Assembly (NCBI RefSeq): GCF_900128985.1
Contig: NZ_FQUC01000002.1
Location: 496,001 to 560,000 of the forward strand
Source of the DNA: Indolivaga macrotermitis
Lineage (GTDB): Bacteria > Bacteroidota > Bacteroidia > Bacteroidales > Dysgonomonadaceae
Direction: 5' to 3'
DNA: 64,000 nucleotides
Position numbers and translations under genes: made by a program. This document shows positions 1 to 8,748 of this stretch, piece by piece. Each line of letters begins with the position of its first letter. Positions within the stretch are counted from its first letter, which is position 1. The notes beneath the pieces were generated by a model. That model was given only the letters and a program-made list of their open reading frames with translations. It ran no database searches and was not told the origin of the DNA.

Positions 1-262
1 TGCTAAAATATTACCGTTAAATCAATTATCGGACGGAACTACAGACGGATATTACCTCAGCCGGAAATGCTTTGGAACATACATACATGGTATACTCGAT
101 AACGGAGCATTTGTCGATTTTCTGCTCGAACCCTATGCAGAAAAGCTGACAGGCAAACCTTTCGATTTCAAAGCCTACAAAGAAGAACAGTACAATAAAC
201 TTGCTGACCATATCCGCTCACATGTGAATATGGATCTGGTATACTCAATAATGGGACGATAA
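1..262 (+). CDS. cobQ: Cobyric acid synthase, C-terminal end (partial)
   Basis: An open frame enters from the left edge (codons from base 2) and gives 86 residues before TAA at 260-262. The segment GTYIHGILDN is the conserved His-containing end of the CobQ/CbiP glutamine amidotransferase domain, which feeds ammonia for amidation of adenosylcobyrinic acid a,c-diamide to cobyric acid. The downstream genes carry out the next steps of cobalamin synthesis, which supports the call. The synthetase domain and the nucleophile Cys lie outside the window. The next ATG starts 2 bases after this stop, so the genes are cotranscribed and probably translationally coupled. A related GATase such as CbiA cannot be fully excluded from the end alone, but the neighbours favour CobQ. 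Confidence 0.85.
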   Translation, partial: AKILPLNQLSDGTTDGYYLSRKCFGTYIHGILDNGAFVDFLLEPYAEKLTGKPFDFKAYKEEQYNKLADHIRSHVNMDLVYSIMGR

Positions 263-263
263 A

Positions 264-1274
264 ATGCTCAACGGACACGGAGACGACATATATGCACACG
301 ACAACAAGATTGTCAGCAATTTCAGTTCGAATGTATATAATAATCTGGATCTTACTAAACTGGAAGAATACCTGTGTACACATATTTCGTCCATCCATTC
401 GTATCCCGAACCCGATGCTATTACTTTGCGGAAAATTATCAGCCGGAAATTGAATATTTCTTCCGGGAGCATCTGCGTTACCAACGGGGCAACAGAAGCA
501 ATTTACCTGATAGCTCAGGCATTCAGGGAAGCTAAAACAGCTGTCGTTATTCCTACATTCAGCGAATATGAAGACGCCTGCCGGATACAACAGCACCGGT
601 TATATTTTATCGAATCGTTAGACGAAATAGAACCGGACACAAAACTGGTCTGGATATGTAACCCCAACAATCCGACGGGAAAGATTTACGATCCGGATTA
701 TTTACGGGATACCATATCAAGTCATCCTGACATTTATTTTGTGATAGATCAATCTTATGCAGGGTTTACAGAACAAAAGGTATGGAGTCCTGATGAAGCA
801 TTACAATTCAACAATGTTTTACTACTTCACTCATTGACCAAATGCTATGCTATCCCCGGATTAAGGCTCGGATACATTACCGCTCCCTCTGAACTGATCG
901 AGAGAATCAGCTATTACAGTATGCCATGGTCAGTCAACCAAATGGCACAGCTCGCAGGGCAGTATTTATTGGAAAACGAAGAATACGATTTATCCGAAAG
1001 TATAGAAGAGTCACGCCGTGTACAAAACATACTTTCAGTTACGCATGGAATTGAAATTCTCCCCTCAGAGATGCACTATTTTTTATGTAAGTTAGAAAAG
1101 GGAAAAGCGTCCGATCTGAAACAATACCTTATCAGCAAATACGGAATATTAATACGGGATGCCTCTAATTTCAGAGGGCTCACCGCAGGACACTTCCGCA
1201 TTGCCATACAATCACCCGAAGAAAACGAACAGCTTATAAACGCTATAGGAGAATGGATAAAGCTACATTGCTAA
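264..1274 (+). CDS. cobD: L-threonine-O-3-phosphate decarboxylase (CobD-type, PLP)
   Basis: This 336-residue fold-type I PLP enzyme resembles histidinol-phosphate aminotransferases. NPNNPTG lies at 133-139, the cofactor-binding Asp at about 162 (VIDQSY), and the Schiff-base Lys at 193 (HSLTKCY), followed by GLRLGY. In the CobD family it decarboxylates threonine phosphate to (R)-1-amino-2-propanol phosphate, the linker for the cobalamin lower ligand. It sits between cobQ and cbiB and its 3' end overlaps cbiB by 22 bases. That position separates it from true HisC, which the fold alone would not. It is somewhat shorter than the Salmonella enzyme, but all visible active-site motifs are present. 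Confidence 0.88.
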   Translation: MLNGHGDDIYAHDNKIVSNFSSNVYNNLDLTKLEEYLCTHISSIHSYPEPDAITLRKIISRKLNISSGSICVTNGATEAIYLIAQAFREAKTAVVIPTFSEYEDACRIQQHRLYFIESLDEIEPDTKLVWICNPNNPTGKIYDPDYLRDTISSHPDIYFVIDQSYAGFTEQKVWSPDEALQFNNVLLLHSLTKCYAIPGLRLGYITAPSELIERISYYSMPWSVNQMAQLAGQYLLENEEYDLSESIEESRRVQNILSVTHGIEILPSEMHYFLCKLEKGKASDLKQYLISKYGILIRDASNFRGLTAGHFRIAIQSPEENEQLINAIGEWIKLHC

Positions 1275-2200
1275 TAATACCCTTACTGATCGGATGGATT
1301 GCAGACCGGTTGTTAGGCGACCCGCCTTCTCTGCCCCACCCTGTTGTGCTTTTTGGCAAGATAATATCCAAAGGCGAAAAGCTGCTGAATAAAGGTACAG
1401 GGCAATTAATTAAGGGGGGCGTTTTTTCGCTCGTACTCATTGCCGGAGCTTACTTTGTTACTAAATACATACAAGTCGGCTTAGCCCAGATACACCCCAT
1501 TACTGTTATTGTATTTAATGGCATCATTGTATTTTTCTGTCTGGCAGGCAAAACTTTAATTAAGGAAGTAAAAGCTGTATTTGTGGCATGTGAACGCTCG
1601 GTTGAAGACGGACGGAACCAAGTATCACGCATTGTTGGTCGGGATACCTCTCAGTTATCACTCCAACAAATAAAGAAAGCAGCATTAGAAACTTTATCCG
1701 AAAACCTCAGCGATGGTGTAATAGCTCCTCTCTTCTGGTACCTTATCTTGGGAGTACCCGGTATGGTAGCTTATAAAATGATAAATACTTTGGACTCGAT
1801 GATCGGATATAAAAACGTGCGTTATAAAAATTTCGGTTGTTGGGCAGCATATATAGACGATATTGCAAACTACATTCCTGCGCGGCTAACTGCATTTTTG
1901 ATGATCCTTGTGAATGGCAAAGTCCGGTTAATTTCGTTTATTGCCCGATACGGGTCAAAGCATGCCAGCCCCAATTCGGGATATCCCGAAGCAGCTTTAG
2001 CAGGAATACTCAACTGTAGATTCGGCGGTCCCAACTATTATTTCGGGGAACTTGTCGACAAGCCTTATATCGGAGAAAACGACCGTCCCATAGAGATAGA
2101 AGATGCTTTAGTTTCAATAGTAACCAATCAACGGACAGAAGCCTTTATGGTAATCATTATTGTTTTTTTGAGCCTTACGGAGTTTTTTCCGATATTGTAG
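1253..2200 (+). CDS. cbiB: Adenosylcobinamide-phosphate synthase, membrane protein
   Basis: A 315-residue integral membrane protein with the CbiB N-terminal signature (ADRLLGDPPSLPHPV at about 16-30) and the conserved ETLSENLSDG and NTLDSMIGY segments. CbiB joins cobyric acid to aminopropanol phosphate at the inner membrane. Several hydrophobic helices are visible, at about 5-20, 50-70, 80-97, 155-175 and the C-terminus. The ATG at 1253 lies inside the end of cobD, so coupled translation is likely. The length matches the family. There is no good alternative for function. Confidence 0.93.
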   Translation: MDKATLLIIPLLIGWIADRLLGDPPSLPHPVVLFGKIISKGEKLLNKGTGQLIKGGVFSLVLIAGAYFVTKYIQVGLAQIHPITVIVFNGIIVFFCLAGKTLIKEVKAVFVACERSVEDGRNQVSRIVGRDTSQLSLQQIKKAALETLSENLSDGVIAPLFWYLILGVPGMVAYKMINTLDSMIGYKNVRYKNFGCWAAYIDDIANYIPARLTAFLMILVNGKVRLISFIARYGSKHASPNSGYPEAALAGILNCRFGGPNYYFGELVDKPYIGENDRPIEIEDALVSIVTNQRTEAFMVIIIVFLSLTEFFPIL

Positions 2201-2227
2201 CAGGAATTATTTAAAATAATATGCTCT

Positions 2228-2362
2228 ATGGCCTTTTCTTGGGGGATCTATCTGGTTATTTACGGAATCTGGCTCTATAAAAAGAGACCATTTTCAAAAT
2301 ATAGTACACACTATCTTTCTTTGATAGATGTTGAAATAAAGATAAAACGAAAATGGTTTTGA
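2228..2362 (+). CDS. Possible small membrane protein, 44 residues
   Basis: In the 241-base gap between cbiB and the adenosyltransferase, an ATG at 2228 opens a 44-codon frame with one hydrophobic stretch (GIYLVIYGIWLY) and a basic tail ending in KRKWF. I do not recognise it. The composition could be a single-pass inner-membrane peptide of the cobalamin operon, or chance in AT-rich DNA. No Shine-Dalgarno sequence is visible, which is usual here. It starts 28 bases after the cbiB stop in the same direction. An overlapping frame from 2221 has only 19 codons. Confidence 0.25.
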   Translation: MAFSWGIYLVIYGIWLYKKRPFSKYSTHYLSLIDVEIKIKRKWF

Positions 2363-2441
2363 ACATTTTCATCGATTATATTTAATAACACAAGCATCCT
2401 CGATACATACAGTCACTGTAATAACATATAAAATAAAAAAA

Positions 2442-3029
2442 ATGAAAATATATACACGCGGAGGCGATAAAGGTAAAACAGGCATACACGGCGGACAACG
2501 TGTTGATAAAGACGACATCCGTATAGAAGCGAACGGCTGTTTAGACGAACTCAATTCTATGATCGGAGTTATACGGGCTTATCTTCCCCGGGAACATGAG
2601 TGGCAACAAATATTATTCAGAATACAATCGGAACTGATGGTTGTTATGTCACACGTTGCCACCCCTTCGGACATCAGGGATAAAAATCCGAATCCATTAC
2701 CCGAAGACCTGGACAAACTTTGCGAAGAATGGATAGACAGCATGACCGATGATATGGGACAAAGCCTTACTTTTATCCTCCCGGGAGGTAATCTGGTGTC
2801 ATCACATCTGCAACTTGCACGAGCCATAGCACGACAAAGCGAACGCCGCCTATGGACTTTAAACAGGCAAGACGAAGTACCCGAAAGCATTCTACGGTTT
2901 ATCAACCGTCTTTCAGACCTTTTCTTCACAATGGCACGCTTCGAAATGTTCCGTGATGGTACAGACGAAGAACGCTGGAAAGATTTTCTGTACAAACGTA
3001 AAAAGAAAGAGAACTCAGCAGATGAATAA
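2442..3029 (+). CDS. PduO-type cob(I)alamin adenosyltransferase
   Basis: 195 residues with the PduO/MMAB N-terminal nucleotide motif TRGGDKGKTG (residues 5-14) and the conserved ANGCLDELNSMIG segment near 30-42. A helical bundle follows, including RAIARQSERRLW. The family transfers the adenosyl group of ATP to Co(I) corrinoids to make coenzyme B12 or its precursors. Between cbiB and cobU it most likely serves de novo synthesis or salvage. It is the PduO family, not the CobA/BtuR P-loop family. Its end overlaps the cobU start by 8 bases. The 80 bases upstream hold no recognisable B12 riboswitch. Confidence 0.92.
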   Translation: MKIYTRGGDKGKTGIHGGQRVDKDDIRIEANGCLDELNSMIGVIRAYLPREHEWQQILFRIQSELMVVMSHVATPSDIRDKNPNPLPEDLDKLCEEWIDSMTDDMGQSLTFILPGGNLVSSHLQLARAIARQSERRLWTLNRQDEVPESILRFINRLSDLFFTMARFEMFRDGTDEERWKDFLYKRKKKENSADE

Positions 3030-3534
3030 AAAGATCACTCTTATTACCGGAGGACAGCGGTCGGGTAAAAGCAGCTATGCCGAAAAACTGGCGCTCTCGC
3101 TATCCCCGAATCCTGTTTATCTGGCAACTTCACGGATATGGGACGAGGAACATCAGAAGCGCATCGAACGCCATCAGGCAGACCGGGGACCTGAGTGGAC
3201 TAACATTGAGGAAGAAAAATACCTAAGTAACCATAACCTGAACAACCGGATCGTTCTTATAGATTGTATTACACTATGGGCTACCAATTTCTTTTTTGAT
3301 AACGATTCGAATGTAAAGAAATCTCTGGATGAACTGAAAAGTGAATTCGATAAATTTACCTCTCAGGAAGCACATTTTATATTTGTAACAAATGAAATTG
3401 GATTAGGCGGAACATCCGAAAACCAGATTCAACGCCTTTTTACCGACCTGCAAGGATGGGTAAACCAGTATGTTGCATCGAAAGCAGATGAAGTATTCCT
3501 TATGGTATCGGGTATCCCGCTTAAAGTGAAGTAG
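3022..3534 (+). CDS. cobU: Adenosylcobinamide kinase / guanylyltransferase
   Basis: 170 residues from the ATG at 3022. A longer in-frame start at 2953 exists, but it would overlap the upstream gene by 77 bases and adds unconserved sequence. Walker A GGQRSGKS is at 10-17. The guanylylated His is expected at 51 within ERHQADRG, and Walker B-like IVLIDCITLW follows. CobU phosphorylates adenosylcobinamide and transfers GMP to give AdoCbi-GDP. It is the last cob gene here: cobS, cobT and cobC are absent and must lie elsewhere if the pathway is complete. The next gene converges after only 13 bases. Confidence 0.93.
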   Translation: MNKKITLITGGQRSGKSSYAEKLALSLSPNPVYLATSRIWDEEHQKRIERHQADRGPEWTNIEEEKYLSNHNLNNRIVLIDCITLWATNFFFDNDSNVKKSLDELKSEFDKFTSQEAHFIFVTNEIGLGGTSENQIQRLFTDLQGWVNQYVASKADEVFLMVSGIPLKVK

Positions 3535-3547
3535 TGAAGTAAAGTAA

Positions 3548-4447
3548 TCAAAGGTTTTTCCCTTGCGTAAACTCCCTGTATTTGATTGGAGTATAACCAG
3601 TTTTTCGCTTAAAGGTACTGCAAAAATAATCGGAATTATCGAAGCCTACGGCAAATGCTACCTCCTGACTGGTCATCATCGTATTAGTCAGCAATTCTTT
3701 GCTTTTCTGTATTTTTAATTCAAGGATATATTGTGCAGGAGCAAATCCTGTATATTGCTTAAAAATCCGCCTGAACCACGAATAACTCATATTTACCCGT
3801 TGAGCCACTTCTTCGGGGAGAATAGAAGTATGGTAGTGTTCGAGCATTATTATTTTAGCTTTATTTATCTGATTGGTCACCTTCAGGTCCTCAAACAACG
3901 AATACTTATCCTGCGAATAAGCATATCCCAATAAATGATTGACAATACCGGCCAACATCTGCTGGAATCCGGTATGCTGGTCACGGGCTATATCGATTGC
4001 CTGTTTGTATAGCTGTACTATCTCCTCACGGATACCGACATTAAAGACCGGTTTATTCTTCGAAAAAAAGCCATTCTGAATACGGTTATCTATATTGATT
4101 CCCTGAAAACCTATCCAATATTCATTCCATCCGGTCGACTGATCCGGATGATACGTATGCCACTCACCGGGAAACAGCAGGAACATATTGCCTTCACACA
4201 CATTAACAGGCTTTTGGCTTGTTGACGTAAAACGTCCTTGCCCCTGAGTGATATATAGCAGCTGATATTCTTCCAAAATACGCCCCTTCTCCGTAGAAAA
4301 AAGATAACGGGTCGGATGGCTTCCCAACGGATATGGAGAACCCGGTGGAATATCCTGTACCCCTACTGTATTCACAGTAAGCCCCCAAAGCAGATCCTGC
4401 TCATTGGCAATCAAATATTTTACGTGAATAGAGTTATCTTCTATCAT
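3548..4447 (-). CDS. AraC-family transcriptional regulator
   Basis: 299 residues. The N-terminal half is a cupin-like sensing domain (LYITQGQGRF, then LLFPGEWHTYHP around 90-110). The C-terminal 100 residues form the double helix-turn-helix of AraC/XylS proteins (EEVAQRVNMSYSWFRRIFK, then AFAVGFDNSDYFCSTFKRKTG). Such proteins usually activate sugar genes when a ligand binds the cupin. It is divergent from kduI-DUF4861-kduD across a 459-base spacer, so that operon is the natural target and a uronate-derived ligand the natural guess. It converges on cobU with no visible terminator. Confidence 0.92.
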   Translation of the reverse strand: MIEDNSIHVKYLIANEQDLLWGLTVNTVGVQDIPPGSPYPLGSHPTRYLFSTEKGRILEEYQLLYITQGQGRFTSTSQKPVNVCEGNMFLLFPGEWHTYHPDQSTGWNEYWIGFQGINIDNRIQNGFFSKNKPVFNVGIREEIVQLYKQAIDIARDQHTGFQQMLAGIVNHLLGYAYSQDKYSLFEDLKVTNQINKAKIIMLEHYHTSILPEEVAQRVNMSYSWFRRIFKQYTGFAPAQYILELKIQKSKELLTNTMMTSQEVAFAVGFDNSDYFCSTFKRKTGYTPIKYREFTQGKNL

Positions 4448-4906
4448 ACAAAAAAATAAAGACTGAAATTATCCGACACCCGAAGATACAATAAAAATAA
4501 AGCGTATCAAATTTCAAAGTTTTAAAATCAAGAATGTAAATAGTTATCCCTGCTGTTTAAGCTAAATTTGTATTATACAAGTTAGTAGATTACCCGATTC
4601 ATAAACCTGCATAAGTGATTATACATATAACTAACGGTAATTTGGTAAAAAACATTAAATATCCGTTTCGTTAAGCCAAATATACTAAAATAGCGTATTT
4701 TTGCGATATAGATTATACAAAACATACTCTTCGTTGTATCTGCCCGCAGATCGGGATATGACTATCAACATATAAGAGGATACAGTCAATCGAATCATTG
4801 ACAAAACATTAACCTGAACCTAAGTTATATTTACGAGTAACATTCGTCAGGGATATATAATCAGGTAGCCATTAATTAGTATTACTATTAAAAAATTATA
4901 TATAAC
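4448..4906. promoter_or_regulatory. Divergent control region between araC-like gene and kduI
   Basis: 459 bases without a gene. A Bacteroidetes -7 box TATTTTTG lies at 4696-4703, with a TTTCG about 20 bases upstream as a plausible -33. This would give kduI a 5' leader of about 200 bases. A second weaker box, TAAATTTG, is near 4563. The operator of the AraC protein is probably here, but I see no clear direct repeat. Confidence 0.45.
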
Positions 4907-5749
4907 ATGAAAACTGTAATTGAAGAACGTTGGGGAACTCACCCGAATGATGTAAAGAACTATGATACGACACAACTCCGTAATGAATTTCTGGTAGAAA
5001 AACTATTCGAAGCCGATGCTGTACTCATGACATATACACACAATGACCGCTTGGTCATCGGGGGAGCATTGCCTGTAAAAGAAGCATTAAAACTTGAAAC
5101 CGTAGACCTGATTCGTTCAGAATATTTCTGCGAAAGACGCGAACTGGGTATTATCTGTATCGAAGGAGAAGGCTCGGTAGTAGTAGACGGCACAGAATAC
5201 AAACTGGGTTTTAAAGATGCTGTTTATGTAGGACGCGGCTCTAAAGAAGTAATCTTCAAAAGCAACGATAGTTCGAAACCAGCCAAATTCTATTTCGCAT
5301 CGTCACCTGCGCACAAAGCATATCCGACAGCACAAATCACTTCCGAAATGCGCCGTACGAGAGATTTAGGAGTGAAAGCAACATCAAACGAGAGGCTTCT
5401 AAACCAAATTATCCTTAGCGAGATCGTTCCTTGCTGCCAGCTTCAAATGGGTATGACCGAACTAAAGGAAGGCAGCGTATGGAATACTATGCCTCCTCAT
5501 ACACACTCGCGCCGTATGGAAGCATACTTCTACTTCAAAGTTCCCGAAGGACAAGCTGTTTGCCACTTTATGGGACAACCACAGGAAACCCGCCATATCT
5601 TTATGGGTAACGAACAGGCTGTTATCTCTCCATCATGGTCTATCCACTCTGCTGCCGGAACAAGCAACTATACTTTTATCTGGGCTATGTGTGGCGAAAA
5701 TCTGGACTATGACGATATGGACACATTCACTGCCGATAAATTAAGATAA
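4907..5749 (+). CDS. kduI: 5-keto-4-deoxyuronate isomerase
   Basis: 280 residues, the normal KduI length. The metal site of this cupin is visible: His198 and His200 in PPHTHSRRMEAYFYF, Glu205, and His247 in SWSIHSAAG. The enzyme converts 5-keto-4-deoxyuronate, released from unsaturated pectin or glycosaminoglycan ends, to 2,5-diketo-3-deoxygluconate in the cytoplasm. It is first in an operon with a DUF4861 lipoprotein and kduD (gaps 61 and 22 bases). The divergent AraC protein is the likely regulator. This links the region to the pectin glycosidases at the other end of the window. Confidence 0.96.
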   Translation: MKTVIEERWGTHPNDVKNYDTTQLRNEFLVEKLFEADAVLMTYTHNDRLVIGGALPVKEALKLETVDLIRSEYFCERRELGIICIEGEGSVVVDGTEYKLGFKDAVYVGRGSKEVIFKSNDSSKPAKFYFASSPAHKAYPTAQITSEMRRTRDLGVKATSNERLLNQIILSEIVPCCQLQMGMTELKEGSVWNTMPPHTHSRRMEAYFYFKVPEGQAVCHFMGQPQETRHIFMGNEQAVISPSWSIHSAAGTSNYTFIWAMCGENLDYDDMDTFTADKLR

Positions 5750-5810
5750 GGCTACAGGCTATTACCTTTCAATAAAATAGTAAGAGTAAGAATTATTATT
5801 AAATCGAAGT

Positions 5811-6968
5811 ATGAAAAGAATATTCTATTTTCTATTTGCCGGCCTATTGGGCTTCTCGTGCTCAAATCAGACCAAAGACTTACAGGTTACAGTAGAAAAC
5901 CCAAGTGATTTCGACCGCACCGAAGAGTTAGTGGAAGTTCTCGTCGAAAGCATTACTGCCAAAGTAAAGCTAGCAGACTCTACTCAAACGTACATCGTGA
6001 AGAACAGTAAAGGCGAGATTGTACCGACACAGATTACTTATGACGGAAAATTAGTATTTCAATCAGGAGTAAAAGCTAAAGAATCGGCAGTATTTACTAT
6101 TACTACAGGTGCAAAAGAGGAATACAAAGCTAAAACATACGGACGCCTAGTTACCGAGCGTAAAGACGACTTTGCTTGGGAAAACGACCGTGTAGCATTC
6201 CGTATTTACGGACCTGCGCTTCTTCCTATCGATGGTCCGAGCAACGGCCTCGACATCTGGTACAAACGTACCAATGACTTGAAAATAGACCAATGGTACA
6301 AAGACGATATAGCAGGAGTAGCTTCTTATCACGATGACCATGGCGAAGGACTTGACGACTATAAAGTAGGACGCTCTTTAGGAGCAGGAGCTATGGCTCC
6401 TTTCGTGAACGGGAAACTGGTTCTGAACGAAAACTTCGCATCAGCAGAAGTTCTCGAAAATGGCCCACTGCGTACGACATTCAAACTGTCTTATAAAGAT
6501 ATTGACATCGATGGCAAGACTTACAAAGAATCACGTACATTCTCTATAGACGCCGGATCACAGCTATCTAAAGTTGTACAGGAGTATGGTGTTAGCGATG
6601 CGATTGATGTAGCTGCAGGATTCTCTAAACGTGAAAAGAATGATACAATCATAGTATCACCCGAAAAGGATTATCTTATATACAGAGAACCAAGCGAAAA
6701 AGCAGGTAATGTATTCCTTGGATTAGTATTCCCGAATGGCATCGACAGTACAACTATCGATACATACGATGTAGTAAATCCGGTAAACAATACCAAAGGA
6801 ACATTCACTCATGTACTGGCTATAACTAAGTACCAACCGAATACGCCTATTACTTATTATACAGGTTATGGCTGGACTAAATTCGGATTTGAGACCGAAG
6901 CTGCTTTCCAGACTTATCTGAATAATTTCTCTAAAGGATTGAAACAACCTCTTATCGTAAAATTTTAA
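5811..6968 (+). CDS. DUF4861-family lipoprotein in kdu operon
   Basis: 385 residues with a lipoprotein signal (LLGFSC, lipidated Cys17), so it is membrane-anchored and exposed to periplasm or surface. The rest matches my memory of DUF4861 proteins: an early V-E-N-P-S-D-F-R-E segment, an AWENDRVAFRIYGPAL strand and a GYGWTKFGF end. The family has no function I can state with confidence. It recurs beside uronate and pectin genes, and its beta-rich sequence could suit a carbohydrate-active enzyme. Placement between kduI and kduD is odd, because those are cytoplasmic while this is exported. It might act on unsaturated uronide oligomers before uptake (inference). Confidence 0.8.
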   Translation: MKRIFYFLFAGLLGFSCSNQTKDLQVTVENPSDFDRTEELVEVLVESITAKVKLADSTQTYIVKNSKGEIVPTQITYDGKLVFQSGVKAKESAVFTITTGAKEEYKAKTYGRLVTERKDDFAWENDRVAFRIYGPALLPIDGPSNGLDIWYKRTNDLKIDQWYKDDIAGVASYHDDHGEGLDDYKVGRSLGAGAMAPFVNGKLVLNENFASAEVLENGPLRTTFKLSYKDIDIDGKTYKESRTFSIDAGSQLSKVVQEYGVSDAIDVAAGFSKREKNDTIIVSPEKDYLIYREPSEKAGNVFLGLVFPNGIDSTTIDTYDVVNPVNNTKGTFTHVLAITKYQPNTPITYYTGYGWTKFGFETEAAFQTYLNNFSKGLKQPLIVKF

Positions 6969-6990
6969 GTAAAGACATAAAATAACAACC

Positions 6991-7785
6991 ATGAAAAATC
7001 AATTTTCATTAGAAGGAAAAGTAGCTCTTGTTACAGGAGCATCATACGGTATCGGATTTGCTATTGCATCTGCTCTAGCTAACGCCGGTGCAACAATAGT
7101 ATTCAACGACCTTAAACAAGAATTCGTAGACAAAGGGCTTGCTGCTTATAAAGCGGAAGGCATCACTGCACACGGATATGTTTGTGATGTAACCGATGAA
7201 AGCGGAGTAAACACAATGGTTGCCAAAATCGAAAAAGAAGTAGGTGTTATTGATATTCTTGTAAATAATGCAGGAATCATCAAACGTATACCTATGATAG
7301 AAATGTCGGCAGCCGAATTCCGTCAGGTGATTGATGTCGATTTGAACGCTCCTTTCATTGTAGCAAAAGCCGTTATTCCTTCGATGATCAAGAAAGGCGG
7401 AGGTAAAATCATCAACATTTGCTCTATGATGAGCGAACTGGGTCGCGAGACAGTTTCGGCATATGCTGCTGCTAAAGGCGGTCTTAAAATGCTGACCCGT
7501 AATATCGCTTCTGAGTACGGCGAATTTAATATCCAATGTAACGGTATCGGACCGGGTTATATCGCAACTCCCCAGACTGCGCCTCTGCGTGAAAAACAAG
7601 CTGATGGATCGCGTCATCCATTCGATTCATTTATTATTGCAAAAACTCCGGCTGCACGCTGGGGTAATCCTGAAGACCTTGCAGGTCCGGCTGTCTTCCT
7701 TGCATCTAATGCTTCGGACTTCGTTAACGGTCATGTACTGTATGTAGACGGAGGTATTCTTGCCTATATTGGTAAACAACCATAA
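6991..7785 (+). CDS. kduD: 2-dehydro-3-deoxy-D-gluconate 5-dehydrogenase (SDR)
   Basis: 264 residues of the classical short-chain dehydrogenase fold. NAD-binding TGASYGIG is at 15-22, NNAG at 92-95, and the catalytic triad is Ser145, Tyr158, Lys162 (YAAAK). GPGYIATP is the substrate loop. KduD reduces 2,5-diketo-3-deoxygluconate to KDG with NADH. Other SDRs share these motifs; the operon with kduI makes the specific call strong. A hairpin with T-run follows the stop. Confidence 0.95.
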   Translation: MKNQFSLEGKVALVTGASYGIGFAIASALANAGATIVFNDLKQEFVDKGLAAYKAEGITAHGYVCDVTDESGVNTMVAKIEKEVGVIDILVNNAGIIKRIPMIEMSAAEFRQVIDVDLNAPFIVAKAVIPSMIKKGGGKIINICSMMSELGRETVSAYAAAKGGLKMLTRNIASEYGEFNIQCNGIGPGYIATPQTAPLREKQADGSRHPFDSFIIAKTPAARWGNPEDLAGPAVFLASNASDFVNGHVLYVDGGILAYIGKQP

Positions 7786-7812
7786 GTAATTTACATTATA
7801 ATATATAGTAAA

Positions 7813-7850
7813 AGGGAGTGTCAGATAATACCTGCCACTCCCTTTTTATT
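7813..7850 (+). terminator. Terminator after kduD
   Basis: AGGGAGTG and CACTCCCT form an inverted repeat around a short loop, followed by T5. It ends the kduI operon and may also serve the converging gene at 7874. Confidence 0.75.
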
Positions 7851-7873
7851 TATCAAAGCAAGCAAATTTCAGT

Positions 7874-8650
7874 TTATTGAAGAAACTCGCAGACAAATGT
7901 GCAATCATCTATATTATTCGCATTTGAAGTTCCTGTTTCATCTGTATACATTGTAACTATATCATTTTGGCTTAAATCTAAAATAGTAATAAAAGTTGGA
8001 GTTAATCCCCAATTATTACTATATCCGATACAATTACCCGTCCACGCTATTATCCCGTTTCTATAAACCGCCGGAACAATATTATATGGATTATTTCCAA
8101 CCCTGTTTGTCCCCCAATGCCCCGATATTGTGATTCTATACTTTCCCGAAAAAGGAACCTGTATAGTTCCACTTGTCGCATTTACACCTCCCTGAGCCGG
8201 ATTAGATATCATTTGTGTAGAGAAGCCTGTAACCTGTCTCATTGTATATGAAGTATAGTAAGTTGGAGTCCATCTACCATTCAGAACTGCAAACCATGAA
8301 CCCGCAACAGAAGCCCATGTACCCACCCCGTTAGCATCAGAAAGAAGCATCTTATTTACCCCTTCCGAGGTATCCGATATTCTGATAGCACCCACAGACG
8401 AACTTTGTATATCGAGTTTAGTATCGGGTGTGGCAGTTCCTATACCGACATTCCCCTGATTGTCTATAACCACATCATCAGAAGCCTGCGTAACCGATAT
8501 AGTTCCGGTCGGAGGGTTAGTTGTTGCTACAGAAGAAGCCGCATCTATATGTAATAAAGTTTTAGGATTAGTTGTATTTATCCCGATTTGGGAATATAAT
8601 TGACTATTAAGAATAAGTATAAATATGAATGTTATTGTAAAAGTTTTCAT
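7874..8650 (-). CDS. Exported protein with GIGT-type stalk and C1q-like C-terminus
   Basis: 258 residues with a signal peptide ending at about NSQLYSQ. Residues 22-75 hold two turns of the Bacteroidetes surface-protein repeat (GINTTNP-x-LLHID and GIGTATPDTKLDI), often seen as a stalk or tail-fibre-like element. The last 130 residues are beta-rich (GKYRITISGHW, LDLSQNDIVTMYTDETG) and resemble a C1q/TNF-type jelly roll, judged by eye. No enzyme motif is present. The next gene on this strand is a paralogue with the same N-terminal half and a different end. Surface adhesion or a trimeric fibre is the best guess. Confidence 0.55.
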   Translation of the reverse strand: MKTFTITFIFILILNSQLYSQIGINTTNPKTLLHIDAASSVATTNPPTGTISVTQASDDVVIDNQGNVGIGTATPDTKLDIQSSSVGAIRISDTSEGVNKMLLSDANGVGTWASVAGSWFAVLNGRWTPTYYTSYTMRQVTGFSTQMISNPAQGGVNATSGTIQVPFSGKYRITISGHWGTNRVGNNPYNIVPAVYRNGIIAWTGNCIGYSNNWGLTPTFITILDLSQNDIVTMYTDETGTSNANNIDDCTFVCEFLQ

Positions 8651-8748
8651 TTAAGTTATTGTTTTAAGAAGAAGTTATGTTTCTTATTTTAAGCTTTAAA
8701 AGATATTATACCGGTTGGTTACTACGAAATAAATTCCGAAAAGTATTT

